In this document: positions 23,691 to 32,700 of the stretch, piece after piece
How positions within the stretch are numbered: the stretch's first letter is position 1
How the letters are laid out: every line of letters begins with the position of its first letter
DNA from: Bacteroidales bacterium UBA5762
GTDB lineage: Bacteria; Bacteroidota; Bacteroidia; Bacteroidales; TTA-H9
Direction: 5' to 3'
Length of the DNA: 36,239 nucleotides
Assembly: GCA_002418865.1 (NCBI GenBank)
Contig: DIEY01000065.1
Location: forward strand, 1 to 36,239
The notes under the pieces: model-generated
Databases searched by the model: none
The model's input: the letters and a program-made list of their open reading frames with translations, nothing else
Told to the model about the DNA's origin: nothing
Translations under genes and position numbers: made by a program

Positions 23691-23849
23691 CCCCCAAAAT
23701 GATACTTTAATCCATCAATTGCAAAAATAAAACGAAGCCTCCAATTACTTATTTTAACCATCATAACCACCCATTTTCTTAAAGATTTATTTTCGACATT
23801 CACTTCATTAAAAACCAACTGTCCATTATTTTTATTTTCTGTTTATATG

Positions 23850-23857
23850 TATTTTTG
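23850..23857 (+). promoter_or_regulatory. Candidate -7 element for the GldH-like gene
   Basis: TATTTTTG matches TAnnTTTG about 70 bp before the ATG at 23928. No convincing -33 box was found at the expected distance, and the region is AT-rich, so a chance match is possible. Confidence 0.3.
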
Positions 23858-23927
23858 ATGCTTCAACCTTTTGCCAACTCGAAAGTACTAGAATTATTAA
23901 AATCTATTTATTGAAAATTGTTTTATC

Positions 23928-24452
23928 ATGCTACACAGAAAAAATTATTTAATTAGATTCTATCTAATGACGTGTTTCATTGTAACCATCTTTTTATGGG
24001 GATGTAATAAACCTTTGGTAAAGGAACATGAGTTTATTGACCAAACATGGAGAAAGTTCGATACAGTTGAATTTAAAATTCCCTCAACATCTAAAAATAA
24101 ACCTTATCATATTAAGCTTTGCATAAAATATTTTGATTCTTTTCCAACATCCGATCTCCCACTAATGGTCACTATGCAGTCACCTTCTGGTGAAGAAAGG
24201 TTTTTTACTAAAAGAATCTGGTTAAAGTCTCTCGATGGCAAGCCCAAAGGGGTGCAAGCTGACGGACATTATGCCTTGGAGGAGATAGTATGGTATGAGT
24301 ATGAGTTTAAAGAGAAAGGCGAATATCGTTTGATCATAGAAAGCGATCATCCTAACTATCAGATTGATGGGATTATTTCGATGAGCATAGAGGTTATTCC
24401 TGGTGCTATAGCTCCTCCCAAACCCGAACCTGGAAATTTTAAAAGATTATGA
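23928..24452 (+). CDS. gldH: GldH-like lipoprotein
   Basis: A 174-residue predicted lipoprotein. A hydrophobic segment ending in FLWGCN supplies the lipobox, so maturation at Cys26 or nearby and lipid anchoring are expected. The mature part has alternating beta strands: WRKFDTVEFKIP, PYHIKLCIKY, LPLMVTMQSPSGE, VWYEYEFKEKGEYRLII and DGIISMSIEVIP. This order and wording resemble GldH, an outer-membrane-associated lipoprotein needed for gliding in Flavobacterium and present in many T9SS-bearing Bacteroidetes. Similarity is judged by pattern, so the gene name is provisional. Its last 6 bp overlap the 3' end of the opposing mreD-like gene. Confidence 0.6.
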   Translation: MLHRKNYLIRFYLMTCFIVTIFLWGCNKPLVKEHEFIDQTWRKFDTVEFKIPSTSKNKPYHIKLCIKYFDSFPTSDLPLMVTMQSPSGEERFFTKRIWLKSLDGKPKGVQADGHYALEEIVWYEYEFKEKGEYRLIIESDHPNYQIDGIISMSIEVIPGAIAPPKPEPGNFKRL

Positions 24453-24956
24453 TTTTTTACGAAAGAAAAGAATTTCGGATAAAATGATGAGCAATGTAGT
24501 TGAAAATGCACTAACAATAGAACGAAGCAAAGTGATACCGAATTCCTGAAAACTGAAAACTTCCAGAGAGAAGAGCACAACATGCAGTATAAAGGTTAAA
24601 ATAAGGCAAAAAATAAAAAAACCCTGAAATCCGAAATCATTTATGGAAGGTTCGGTATTTTCGTCGAATTCGCGCGTCGGGAAAAGCAGGCGAATGCTGA
24701 ATGGACGTAAAAAAGCCACCATAACAGTGGCAGAAGCATTTATGCCAGGACTGTTTTGAAAAATATCTATAGTGCTTCCAAGTAAAAAAGCCAGTATAAG
24801 CAATGCCCAGCGAGGTGTTTTCAAAGGAAGCTTAATCAGAAATAAGATATAAATCAGTGGATGAATGTAATAGCCTAAATTCAAATGGTCGATTAAAGCC
24901 AGTTGAATCAAGACAAGAATCACGAAACGCAGAATATGTTTGAGGTATATATTCAT
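24447..24956 (-). CDS. mreD: MreD-like rod-shape membrane protein
   Basis: A 169-residue, strongly hydrophobic inner-membrane protein with about five membrane segments (for example LRFVILVLIQLALI near 10-23; LLILAFLLGSTIDIF near 52-66). The stretch LLGSTIDIFQNSPGINASATVMVAFLRP, covering residues of about 59-87, is typical of Bacteroidetes MreD, the cell-wall elongation partner of MreC, RodA and PBP2. mreB and mreC are not adjacent. Instead it begins 7 bp after cysN on the same strand and is probably translated from the cysDN message. Small membrane proteins are hard to assign by eye, but the central motif is distinctive. Confidence 0.75.
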   Translation of the reverse strand: MNIYLKHILRFVILVLIQLALIDHLNLGYYIHPLIYILFLIKLPLKTPRWALLILAFLLGSTIDIFQNSPGINASATVMVAFLRPFSIRLLFPTREFDENTEPSINDFGFQGFFIFCLILTFILHVVLFSLEVFSFQEFGITLLRSIVSAFSTTLLIILSEILFFRKKS

Positions 24957-24963
24957 GCTTTGG

Positions 24964-26238
24964 CTATTGTATCATCCCTGCACCAACGGTTTCATTGGTG
25001 TTGTCATCGATCAGGATAAAGCTTCCTGTGCTGCGAATCAGGCGATACGAATCAAAAACCATGGGTCGAGATGTCTTAAGGATAAACCTCCCTATCTCAT
25101 TCATTTTTAAAGGTTCTTGATTTTCTTCTTCGGTTAGAGAATGAAAATTTAATTTATAATACTGGTTCACGATTTTGCATTTAGCTTCCCATGTGCTTTG
25201 TCGTATCGTATAAAGATGATTTACTTGCATAGGAAGGGCATTAAACCAGCAAATCATTGCCTCTATGGTGGAAGAAATTTGTGGAGGTTGATCGGCATGG
25301 CAAATAAAATCTCCCCTATCGAGATCAAGGTCATCTTTGAGTGTAAGGGAAATCGACAAGGGAGCATAGGCTTCTTCGAGGAAACTCTGGCCTAAATGAA
25401 TGGAGGTTATTTCCGTTTGTATTCCCGAGGGCAAAATTAAAATTTTATCTCCTTTATGGATAGTGCCTGATTCTATTCGTCCCGCATATCCTCTATAATC
25501 GTGAAACTCTTCACTCAAAGGACGAATGACGTATTGGATAGGAATTCTTAGAGGTCCTTGGTGAGAATGATTATAAATGGGGATAGTTTCGAGTGTTTGC
25601 CTCAAAGTTGGGCCAGTATACCATGGCATATTAGAAGAAGGTTCTACTACATTGTCGCCTCTCAAAGCACTGATAGGAATGAAATAGATTTGGCTAACGG
25701 GAAATTTCTGATTTGCGCGTTGTAGTTCATCCTGAATTCGAAAATAAGTATCTGAGGAGTAATTCACCAAATCCATTTTATTTACACATACGATGATGCT
25801 TCGTATTCCCAGAAGGTAGGCAATATAATAATGCCGGAGGGTCTGTTCTGTGATTCCATTTCTAGCATCTACAAGAATGACGGCAGCATTAGCCGTTGAA
25901 GCTCCAGTTACCATATTGCGTGTATATTGTATATGGCCTGGTGTATCGGCTATGATAAATTTACGTTTAGGCGTATTGAAATAACGATAAGCCACATCGA
26001 TAGTGATTCCTTGTTGACGTTCGGAGCGTAAGCCATCGGTAAAAAGAGCCAAATCGAGGTATCTATCACCTTTCTGCTGACTTGCTTTCTGCACTGCTTC
26101 AAGCTGATCTTCGAAAATAGATTTGCTATCGTACAATAAACGTCCAATAAGTGTACTTTTCCCATCATCCACGCTGCCTGCCGTTGTAAAACGCAGCAGT
26201 TCCATGTCAAGATAGGTATTATCAGTTTTGTGTTCCAT
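24964..26238 (-). CDS. cysN: Sulfate adenylyltransferase subunit 1 (GTPase)
   Basis: The GTP-hydrolysing subunit of ATP sulfurylase; it powers CysD to make adenosine 5'-phosphosulfate from sulfate and ATP. The EF-Tu-like GTPase shows G1 GSVDDGKST (21-29), switch region RQQGITIDVAYR, G3 DTPGH and G4 NKMD, then two beta-barrel domains (IQYVIRP onward). The length of 424 is normal for a CysN without fused CysC kinase. The ATG at 26238 is chosen because it starts 13 bp after cysD; an in-frame ATG at 26346 would run 95 bp into cysD and adds unrelated residues. mreD follows after 7 bp. Confidence 0.95.
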   Translation of the reverse strand: MEHKTDNTYLDMELLRFTTAGSVDDGKSTLIGRLLYDSKSIFEDQLEAVQKASQQKGDRYLDLALFTDGLRSERQQGITIDVAYRYFNTPKRKFIIADTPGHIQYTRNMVTGASTANAAVILVDARNGITEQTLRHYYIAYLLGIRSIIVCVNKMDLVNYSSDTYFRIQDELQRANQKFPVSQIYFIPISALRGDNVVEPSSNMPWYTGPTLRQTLETIPIYNHSHQGPLRIPIQYVIRPLSEEFHDYRGYAGRIESGTIHKGDKILILPSGIQTEITSIHLGQSFLEEAYAPLSISLTLKDDLDLDRGDFICHADQPPQISSTIEAMICWFNALPMQVNHLYTIRQSTWEAKCKIVNQYYKLNFHSLTEEENQEPLKMNEIGRFILKTSRPMVFDSYRLIRSTGSFILIDDNTNETVGAGMIQ

Positions 26239-26251
26239 GCATGATTGAAAT

Positions 26252-27175
26252 TTAAAAATAACCCTCACGTTTTCTGTCTTCCATAGCCGCATCAGAGCGT
26301 TTGTCATCCCAACGTGAGCCTCTTTCAGTAACTCTCGAAGAGGCAATTTCAGAGATGATATCTTCTAAACTGCTGGCTTTGGAAAGAGAGAGTCCTGTAC
26401 AAGTGACGTCCCCAATAGTTCGACAACGCACTTCGCGTTCTTCCACCTTTTCATTAGGTTTTAGTTTCATAAAAGGGGCATAAGCCAGCCAAACTCCATC
26501 ACGACAGAAAACTTTTCTTTTATGCGTAAAATACAAACTTGGCATTTCGATGTTTTCGAGATAGATATATTGCCACACATCGAATTCTGTCCAATTGCTG
26601 ATAGGAAAAACTCTGAAATGTTCTCCCAGATGTTTTTTCCCATTGAAGATATTCCAAAGTTCGGGTCTTTGGTTTTTGGGGTCCCATTGTCCAAACTCAT
26701 CACGATGTGAAAATATGCGTTCTTTGGCACGGGCTTTTTCTTCGTCACGTCGTGCTCCACCAATAGCAGCATCAATCTTGTATTTTTCAATGGTATCGAG
26801 TAAAGTAACGGTTTGAAGTACGTTGCGGCTAGCATTGTATCCTGATTCTTCCTTAACCCGCCCATTGTCTATGCTTTCCTGAACCGAACCCACAATAAGA
26901 CGAACCCCGGTTTTTTTTACCAACTCATCTCTATAAACAATCGTTTCTGTGAAATTATGGCCTGTATCGATGTGCAGAAGTGGGAAAGGAAGAGGTGCAG
27001 GCCAAAATGCCTTTAAGGCTAAATGAACAACAACAATTGAGTCCTTACCGCCTGAAAAAAGTATCACCGGCCTCTCGAATTGTGCAGCAACTTCACGTAT
27101 AATATAAATCGCTTCTGCTTCGAGCTCCCTAAGATGATTCATCTTTATCGTTGTTATGGCCTTATTTTCTTCCAT
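26252..27175 (-). CDS. cysD: Sulfate adenylyltransferase subunit 2
   Basis: The catalytic ATP-sulfurylase subunit, an ATP-pyrophosphatase of the PAPS-reductase superfamily. The P-loop variant LFSGGKDS lies at 40-46, followed by LLHIDTGHNFTET, GGARRDEEKARAKERIFS and RPELWNIFNG, which are characteristic of CysD. It has 307 residues and ends in DRKREGYF, the usual C-terminus. An internal ATG at 27142 (MNHLRELEAEAIYI) matches the family start more closely, so 11 residues may be extra. No cysH, cysJI, cysC or aprAB gene is in the window, so the use made of APS (assimilation or sulfation) is not shown here. Confidence 0.96.
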   Translation of the reverse strand: MEENKAITTIKMNHLRELEAEAIYIIREVAAQFERPVILFSGGKDSIVVVHLALKAFWPAPLPFPLLHIDTGHNFTETIVYRDELVKKTGVRLIVGSVQESIDNGRVKEESGYNASRNVLQTVTLLDTIEKYKIDAAIGGARRDEEKARAKERIFSHRDEFGQWDPKNQRPELWNIFNGKKHLGEHFRVFPISNWTEFDVWQYIYLENIEMPSLYFTHKRKVFCRDGVWLAYAPFMKLKPNEKVEEREVRCRTIGDVTCTGLSLSKASSLEDIISEIASSRVTERGSRWDDKRSDAAMEDRKREGYF

Positions 27176-27191
27176 GTTAAATTTTAAGATG

Positions 27192-27199
27192 CAAATTTA
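27192..27199 (-). promoter_or_regulatory. Candidate -7 promoter element for cysD-cysN-mreD
   Basis: The minus strand reads TAAATTTG, a perfect -7 box, 16 bp ahead of the cysD ATG. The -33 position reads CTTTTC rather than TTTG. The leader would be very short. Confidence 0.45.
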
Positions 27200-27383
27200 C
27201 GAAAGAAGTAGCCGTTGAAAAGCATTGGCATGAACTGCAACTGTATTAAATAATAATTAAAAATAAGTTAGATGAGCTCCAAACCTAAAATGTCTGAAGT
27301 AGAATTAAGGGAAAAATAATCTGCAAAGTGATTTGTAGAAGATGATTTTTTTATTATAATTTCTATAAAATGCCTCTCAAATT

Positions 27384-28007
27384 TTAAAATCCAAATCTCT
27401 TTTTAAAAAAAAGGTGAATAAAATCTGCGGTTTCATCAATTCCAAGAATGGAAGAGTTAATGCAGAGGTGGTATGAATCGGCTACTCCCCAATGCTTATT
27501 AGTGAAATAATTGTAATAATCGGCTCTTTTTTTATCCATTTTTTTGATAAAATCTTTGGCCTTTTTTTCATCATAATGATATATTTCCATGATGTTTCTT
27601 ACTCTGTCTTCATAATTGGCACAGATAAAGACATTTAAACAATATGGATAATCTTTCAATACATAATCTGCACACCGGCCCAAGAAAATGCAAGAGTTCT
27701 TTTCTGCCATTTCGCGAATCACTTGGCTTTCGATTACGAATAAAGATTCATTCGTCAAATAGAATTGAGAGTAAATTTCATCAGGTATTGGGCTGCTCAT
27801 TCCCAGTAAACCTCCAATAAGGCTGTGGCTAGCTTTTTCATCGAATTGTTCGAAAATCTCTTTTCTCAAGCCACTTTTTTTTGAAGCCAGCAGTATAAGT
27901 TCTTTATCATAAAGAGGAACACTTAATTTTTGAGCCAAATTCTCGCTAATTTTCTTTCCTCCGCTTCCAATTTGCCGTCCTATGCAGATATAAAATTTTT
28001 CAATCAT
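27384..28007 (-). CDS. Cytidylate-kinase-like family protein
   Basis: A 207-residue P-loop protein of the cytidylate-kinase-like family (the AAA_26/Cytidylate_kin2 group). The nucleotide loop is IGRQIGSGGKKIS, followed by YDKELI, SCIFLGRCADYVL, NVFICANYEDRV and MDKKRADYYNYF with a Lys/Arg-rich lid, and YHLCINSSILGID. It is not the standard Cmk, and its substrate in this family is not established. It follows the MATE transporter by 27 bp on the same strand, a pairing I recall from other Bacteroidetes, which suggests a shared but unknown role. Confidence 0.85.
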   Translation of the reverse strand: MIEKFYICIGRQIGSGGKKISENLAQKLSVPLYDKELILLASKKSGLRKEIFEQFDEKASHSLIGGLLGMSSPIPDEIYSQFYLTNESLFVIESQVIREMAEKNSCIFLGRCADYVLKDYPYCLNVFICANYEDRVRNIMEIYHYDEKKAKDFIKKMDKKRADYYNYFTNKHWGVADSYHLCINSSILGIDETADFIHLFFKKRFGF

Positions 28008-28034
28008 GAGCCTTGGGATTGATTCATTGCAAAT

Positions 28035-29393
28035 TTAAACAGTAATTTTAGATCTGTTATATTGAGTTACAAGCATATAAGCGGCTATTATGCTCGAAAG
28101 AAGATCGGCAGCAGGCATACTGTACCAGACTCCCTTGAGTCCGAAATGAAAAGGAAGTATTAAGAGAAAAGGTAAAAGAAATAATACTTGTCTAGTAAGC
28201 GACATAAAAATAGCTTTCCCAGGCATGCCTATGCTTTGGAAAAAATTGGAAGTAACCATTTGAAAACCTACTATAGGGAAAAATATAAATACTATCCTTA
28301 GCCCTTCTACTACTATGTTGATCATTTCTTCATCTCTGGTAAAAATACTTGCAACTGCATGAGGGAAGAATTCGCTAACCAAAAAGCCAATTGTCATTAT
28401 GCCTGTTGCCAACATGATGGTTAGTTTTAATACTTTGTTTACACGGTCAATTTGTTTAGCTCCAAAATTATATCCTGCTATGGGTTGCATGCCCTGATTC
28501 AATCCCACGGCTATCATTACAAACAATGAAGCCGCTCTATTAATGATCCCATAAGCTCCTACGGCTAAATCGCCACCATATTTGATGAGACTTTGATTCA
28601 CTACAATGACAATGACGCTTGCTGCAGCGTTCATAAGAAAAGGAGCCATTCCAATGCTAAGAGAATCCATCACGATTTTTCTTTTCAGTTTGAAACTGTC
28701 TTTTTGCAAATGGATGAAATTTCTCTTGTTGCTGAAAAAATGAATCTGCCATAGCAACAAAAGCGTTTGGGAAATAACGGTCGAAATGGCTGCCCCTTTT
28801 ATACCCAAATGTAAACCATAAATAAATAAAGGAGTTAGAATTATGTTAATGATGACCGTAGAAATTGTTGCCATCATCGATTTAGTAGGATTTCCAGTAG
28901 CTCTCAACATCGAGTTCAAGCCGAAGTAAAGATGTGTTACCACATTGCCTATCGTAATCACCAACATATAATCATGAGCATAAGGAAGCGTAGCTTCACT
29001 TGCACCAAAAAAATATAGAATAGGATCAAGAAATAAAAGTACAATCAAGGTGTAGGCTAAACCTAAAGTGATATTCAGTACGAAAACATTGCCTAAGATT
29101 TTATTGGCTGAGCTATAGTCTTTTTGGCCTAAACGAAGCGACATCAAAGTTGAAGCGCCTACGCCAACCAACGAGCCAAAAGCAGCAGCCAAATTCATTA
29201 GTGGAAAACTGATAGCTAATCCTGATAACGCAAGTGCACCAACACCATGTCCAATAAATATGCTTGCCGTAATATTATACAACGACGAGGCCGTCATCGC
29301 TATTACCGATGGAATAGAATACTCCAATAGCAAGGGCCAAATACTCTTCGTCCCTAATTCAAGTGGAGAAGCTTTTCGATTCATTTTACTCAA
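28035..29393 (-). CDS. MATE-family multidrug/metabolite efflux transporter
   Basis: A 452-residue inner-membrane protein with about twelve hydrophobic segments, the MATE layout of two six-helix halves. Family features include LEYSIPSVIAMTASSLYNI, the IFIGHGVGALALSGLAISFPL stretch near residues 50-70, GASTLMSLRLGQKD, ATGNPTKSM between the halves and NQGMQPIAGYNFGA near 300. MATE pumps use Na+ or H+ gradients to expel cationic drugs or metabolites; the substrate is unknown. It is the first gene of a two-gene run with the cytidylate-kinase-like gene. Confidence 0.94.
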   Translation of the reverse strand: MSKMNRKASPLELGTKSIWPLLLEYSIPSVIAMTASSLYNITASIFIGHGVGALALSGLAISFPLMNLAAAFGSLVGVGASTLMSLRLGQKDYSSANKILGNVFVLNITLGLAYTLIVLLFLDPILYFFGASEATLPYAHDYMLVITIGNVVTHLYFGLNSMLRATGNPTKSMMATISTVIINIILTPLFIYGLHLGIKGAAISTVISQTLLLLWQIHFFSNKRNFIHLQKDSFKLKRKIVMDSLSIGMAPFLMNAAASVIVIVVNQSLIKYGGDLAVGAYGIINRAASLFVMIAVGLNQGMQPIAGYNFGAKQIDRVNKVLKLTIMLATGIMTIGFLVSEFFPHAVASIFTRDEEMINIVVEGLRIVFIFFPIVGFQMVTSNFFQSIGMPGKAIFMSLTRQVLFLLPFLLILPFHFGLKGVWYSMPAADLLSSIIAAYMLVTQYNRSKITV

Positions 29394-29720
29394 TTACATC
29401 CATTCTATACTCTGAATCGACTGATTTTGTCAATTTAAAGCTAATTTCTTTAAAAAAGTTTAGAATGCAAACTCAATCGGCAAAATTACCATTCTTTTAT
29501 GGATGAAGTAGCTTGCTTTTTGTAAATTTTCCCCTCAGCTTGTCCTTGACTCGGCTCTGGCCATATTTTCCAAACTCCAATCCTATTCATCCACCACCCA
29601 TTAACATTCACTAAAAGAAAATAGCGAAGGTTATATTGGTTTCTGATGCATACAGATTAAAGCCCTATAGTAATAAATCTACTGAGGTTCAATATTTTGC
29701 TTAATCATTCATGGAGCAAT
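29394..29720. other. Non-coding spacer between mfd and MATE genes
   Basis: About 327 bp of AT-rich sequence holding the mfd 3' side and the MATE upstream region. On the minus strand TTTG followed by TAAACTTTT near 29450-29480 is a weak promoter-like match. I see no gene, RNA or clear terminator here. Confidence 0.5.
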
Positions 29721-32700
29721 TTATCGCATCGTCTCTTTTACTTCATTTTCTTCTTTCCCTTGAAATTCGGAGAGAATTTGTATGGCTTTTTGCACGCTTT
29801 CGACATGTAGAATAGTAAGATAGAGTTTATCTCTGTTTTGTCTTAGTTGGCATGCCCTCTGATGGGTTTGAATATATTGGAGCACATGGGTAAAATCGTT
29901 CGATTTATAGAATGTTGAATCGGGGTCGGCAATGAAATAGCATATCATGTGTTTATTTTTCAGTACTATTTTTTCCATACCGAGGTTTTTCCCCATTTTT
30001 CTAAGGCGAATGCTATCGAGCAGGTCGGATACTGGAGTAGGCATAGGGCCAAAGCGGTCTTCGAGTCGAAGTGCAAATTCCTGGAGGTCGTTTTCGTTTT
30101 CCATGCCATCGAGCTCTTTATAAAGTGAAAGGCGTTCGGTGATATTGCCGATATATTCTACGGGGATACGCATTTCCAAATCAGTTTCTAGGGTACATTC
30201 ATTTACATAAGTATTTGATTGCTCCGATGGGAAAAGTTCGGAGAATTCGGTTTCCCTAAGTTCTTGCATAGCTTCATCCAAAATCTTTTGATAGGTTTCG
30301 TAGCCCAAATCGGCTATAAACCCACTTTGTTCGGCTCCCAAAAGATTGCCTGCGCCGCGAATATCAAGATCACGCATGGCAATATTAAAACCGCTGCCCA
30401 AGTCGGAATATTCTTCTATAGCTCTGAGGCGTTTGCGAGCATCATCGCTAAGCGAAGCCAAAGGAGGCGCTAAAAGATAACAAAATGCCTTCTTGTTGCT
30501 TCGTCCTACGCGGCCTCGCAATTGGTGCAATTCGCTTAACCCAAAATGATAAGCATCGTTGATGATAATAGTATTTACATTGGGAATATCTAGTCCCGAT
30601 TCAATAATTGTTGTAGAAACCAGCACATCATAATCTCCTTCAATGAAGTCGAGCATAATCTTCTCTAACTTATGGCCTTCCATTTGTCCATGGGCAACAG
30701 CAATTCTTGCGTCAGGAACAAATCTTTGAAGCATACCAGCTACTTCCATGATATTTTGAATGTGATTATGAATAAAAAACACCTGACCCCCTCGTCTTAA
30801 TTCGTAGTGAATGGCATCACGAATAATTTCCTCACTAAATGAATGTATCTCTGTTTGAACAGGTTGACGATTGGGTGGGGGAGTATTAATGATGGATAAA
30901 TCTCTGGCTCCCAATAAGGAAAATTGTAAGGTGCGCGGTATAGGTGTAGCCGTCAGCGTAAGCGTATCTACATTCACTCTTAAGGCTTTTAATTTCTCCT
31001 TTGCTGCAACCCCAAATTTTTGTTCTTCGTCTATGATAACTAGACCTAAATCCTTAAACTTAACATCTTTGCTTAGAATTCGATGAGTACCAATAATAAT
31101 ATCTATCTTGCCCTTTTCGAGTTCAGCGAGTAATTTTTTCTGTTCCGTGTATGATTTAAAACGGTTCAAATATTCCACTCTGCATGGAAAGTCCTTTAAA
31201 CGCTCACTAAAAGTGTGGTAATGTTGAAGAGCCAAAATGGTGGTAGGCACCAAAACTGCCACTTGTTTGCTGTCGGCTACGGCCTTAAATGCAGCACGTA
31301 TGGCGACTTCGGTCTTGCCAAAACCAACATCCCCACAAATCAAACGATCCATGGGAATAGGCTTTTCCATATCGGATTTGGTATCTAAGGTTGCTTTGTA
31401 TTGATCAGGAGTATCTTCATAGATGAAAGAGGCCTCAAGTTCATTTTGCAAATAAGTATCGGGTGAAAATTCGAAACCAGAACTGGCTTTACGTTTTGCA
31501 TAAAGCTCAATAAGGTCACGGGCAATATCTTTTACTTTTTGTTTGGTGCGTTGTTTCAAATTATTCCAAGCATTGCTTCCTAAACGGTTTAAAACTGGTG
31601 GCTTACCGTCCTTTCCAGTATATTTGGCAATGCGATGCAAAGAATGAATGCTAACATAAAGTATATCATTATTTTGATAAAGTAAACGAATTACTTCTTG
31701 TTTATGTCCATTATTTTCGATAATCTCGAGTCCTTCGAAACGTCCTATGCCGTGGTCGATATGTGTTACATAATCCCCGGGTTTTAAATTATTCAGTTCT
31801 TTTATGGTCAAAGCCTCTTTGCCCGCAAATCCTTCACGAAGTCTATAACGATGATAACGATCGAAAATCTGATGATCGGTGTAACAAACTATTTTGATTT
31901 GATGATCGATAAAGCCCTCATGCAAAGAATAGTTTACGCATTGAAATGCGACTGGAGAGAGTTTTTGCGAATGGCTCAAATCGCCAATAATTTGGCGAAT
32001 GCGTTCTAATTGTCGGGAATTATCTGAAAATATGAATAATAAATAGTTTTGTCGTTCATACGAAAGAAGGTCTGAAAGCAAGAGTTCGAAATTTTTGTTG
32101 AAGTTCGACTGAGGTTGAATATTGAAGTGGATGGAGGTTGAATCGGGTAAAGCCGATGAAGCGGTAAAAATCAAAGGATGTTTCAATAAAGAAGTGGCAA
32201 ATTCTTCTTGTGTAGTGTATAAATCTCCGGGCGTTTTGTGGGCGATGGGCTCTTTTAAAGAGGCATAAATCTCATTAGCCTTATTGAATTCTTTTTTTAT
32301 AATATCCAAAGTAAGCTCAAGATTTTCTATCCAAATCACTGCATTTTGAGGTAAATATTCCAGAAGGTTTTCTCTTTTTTCTGATAATAAAAATTCTTCC
32401 ACATCAGGAAGTAAATCAATACGGGCAATTTTTTGAATAGAAAGTTGAGTAGCGGGGTCAAAGGTTCGAATGGATTCCGCAATATCTCCATCGAATTCTA
32501 TCCTATAAGGAGATTCATGGCTAAATGAGAAAACATCTACTATGCCGCCTCTGATAGCGAACTGTCCTGGTTCAACTACGAAGTCAACGCGTTCGAAGCC
32601 ATACTCGAGTAAAAGATCGGTAAAAAAATCTAAGGATATTTCTTCGCCAGCATGTAGAGTAAAAGTATTTTTTTTGAGGCTTGTTTTGGTAATCACTTTT

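Noticed and set aside
26239..26346. Longer CysN start at 26346
   Set aside because: It would overlap most of the cysD 3' end by 95 bp and adds residues unrelated to the GTPase family; the ATG at 26238 fits operon spacing.
27225..27240. TTGGCA...TGCAA upstream of cysD resembling a sigma-54 -24/-12 promoter
   Set aside because: The GG and GC dinucleotides are 8 bp apart, not the required 10, and a TAnnTTTG box lies closer to the start codon.
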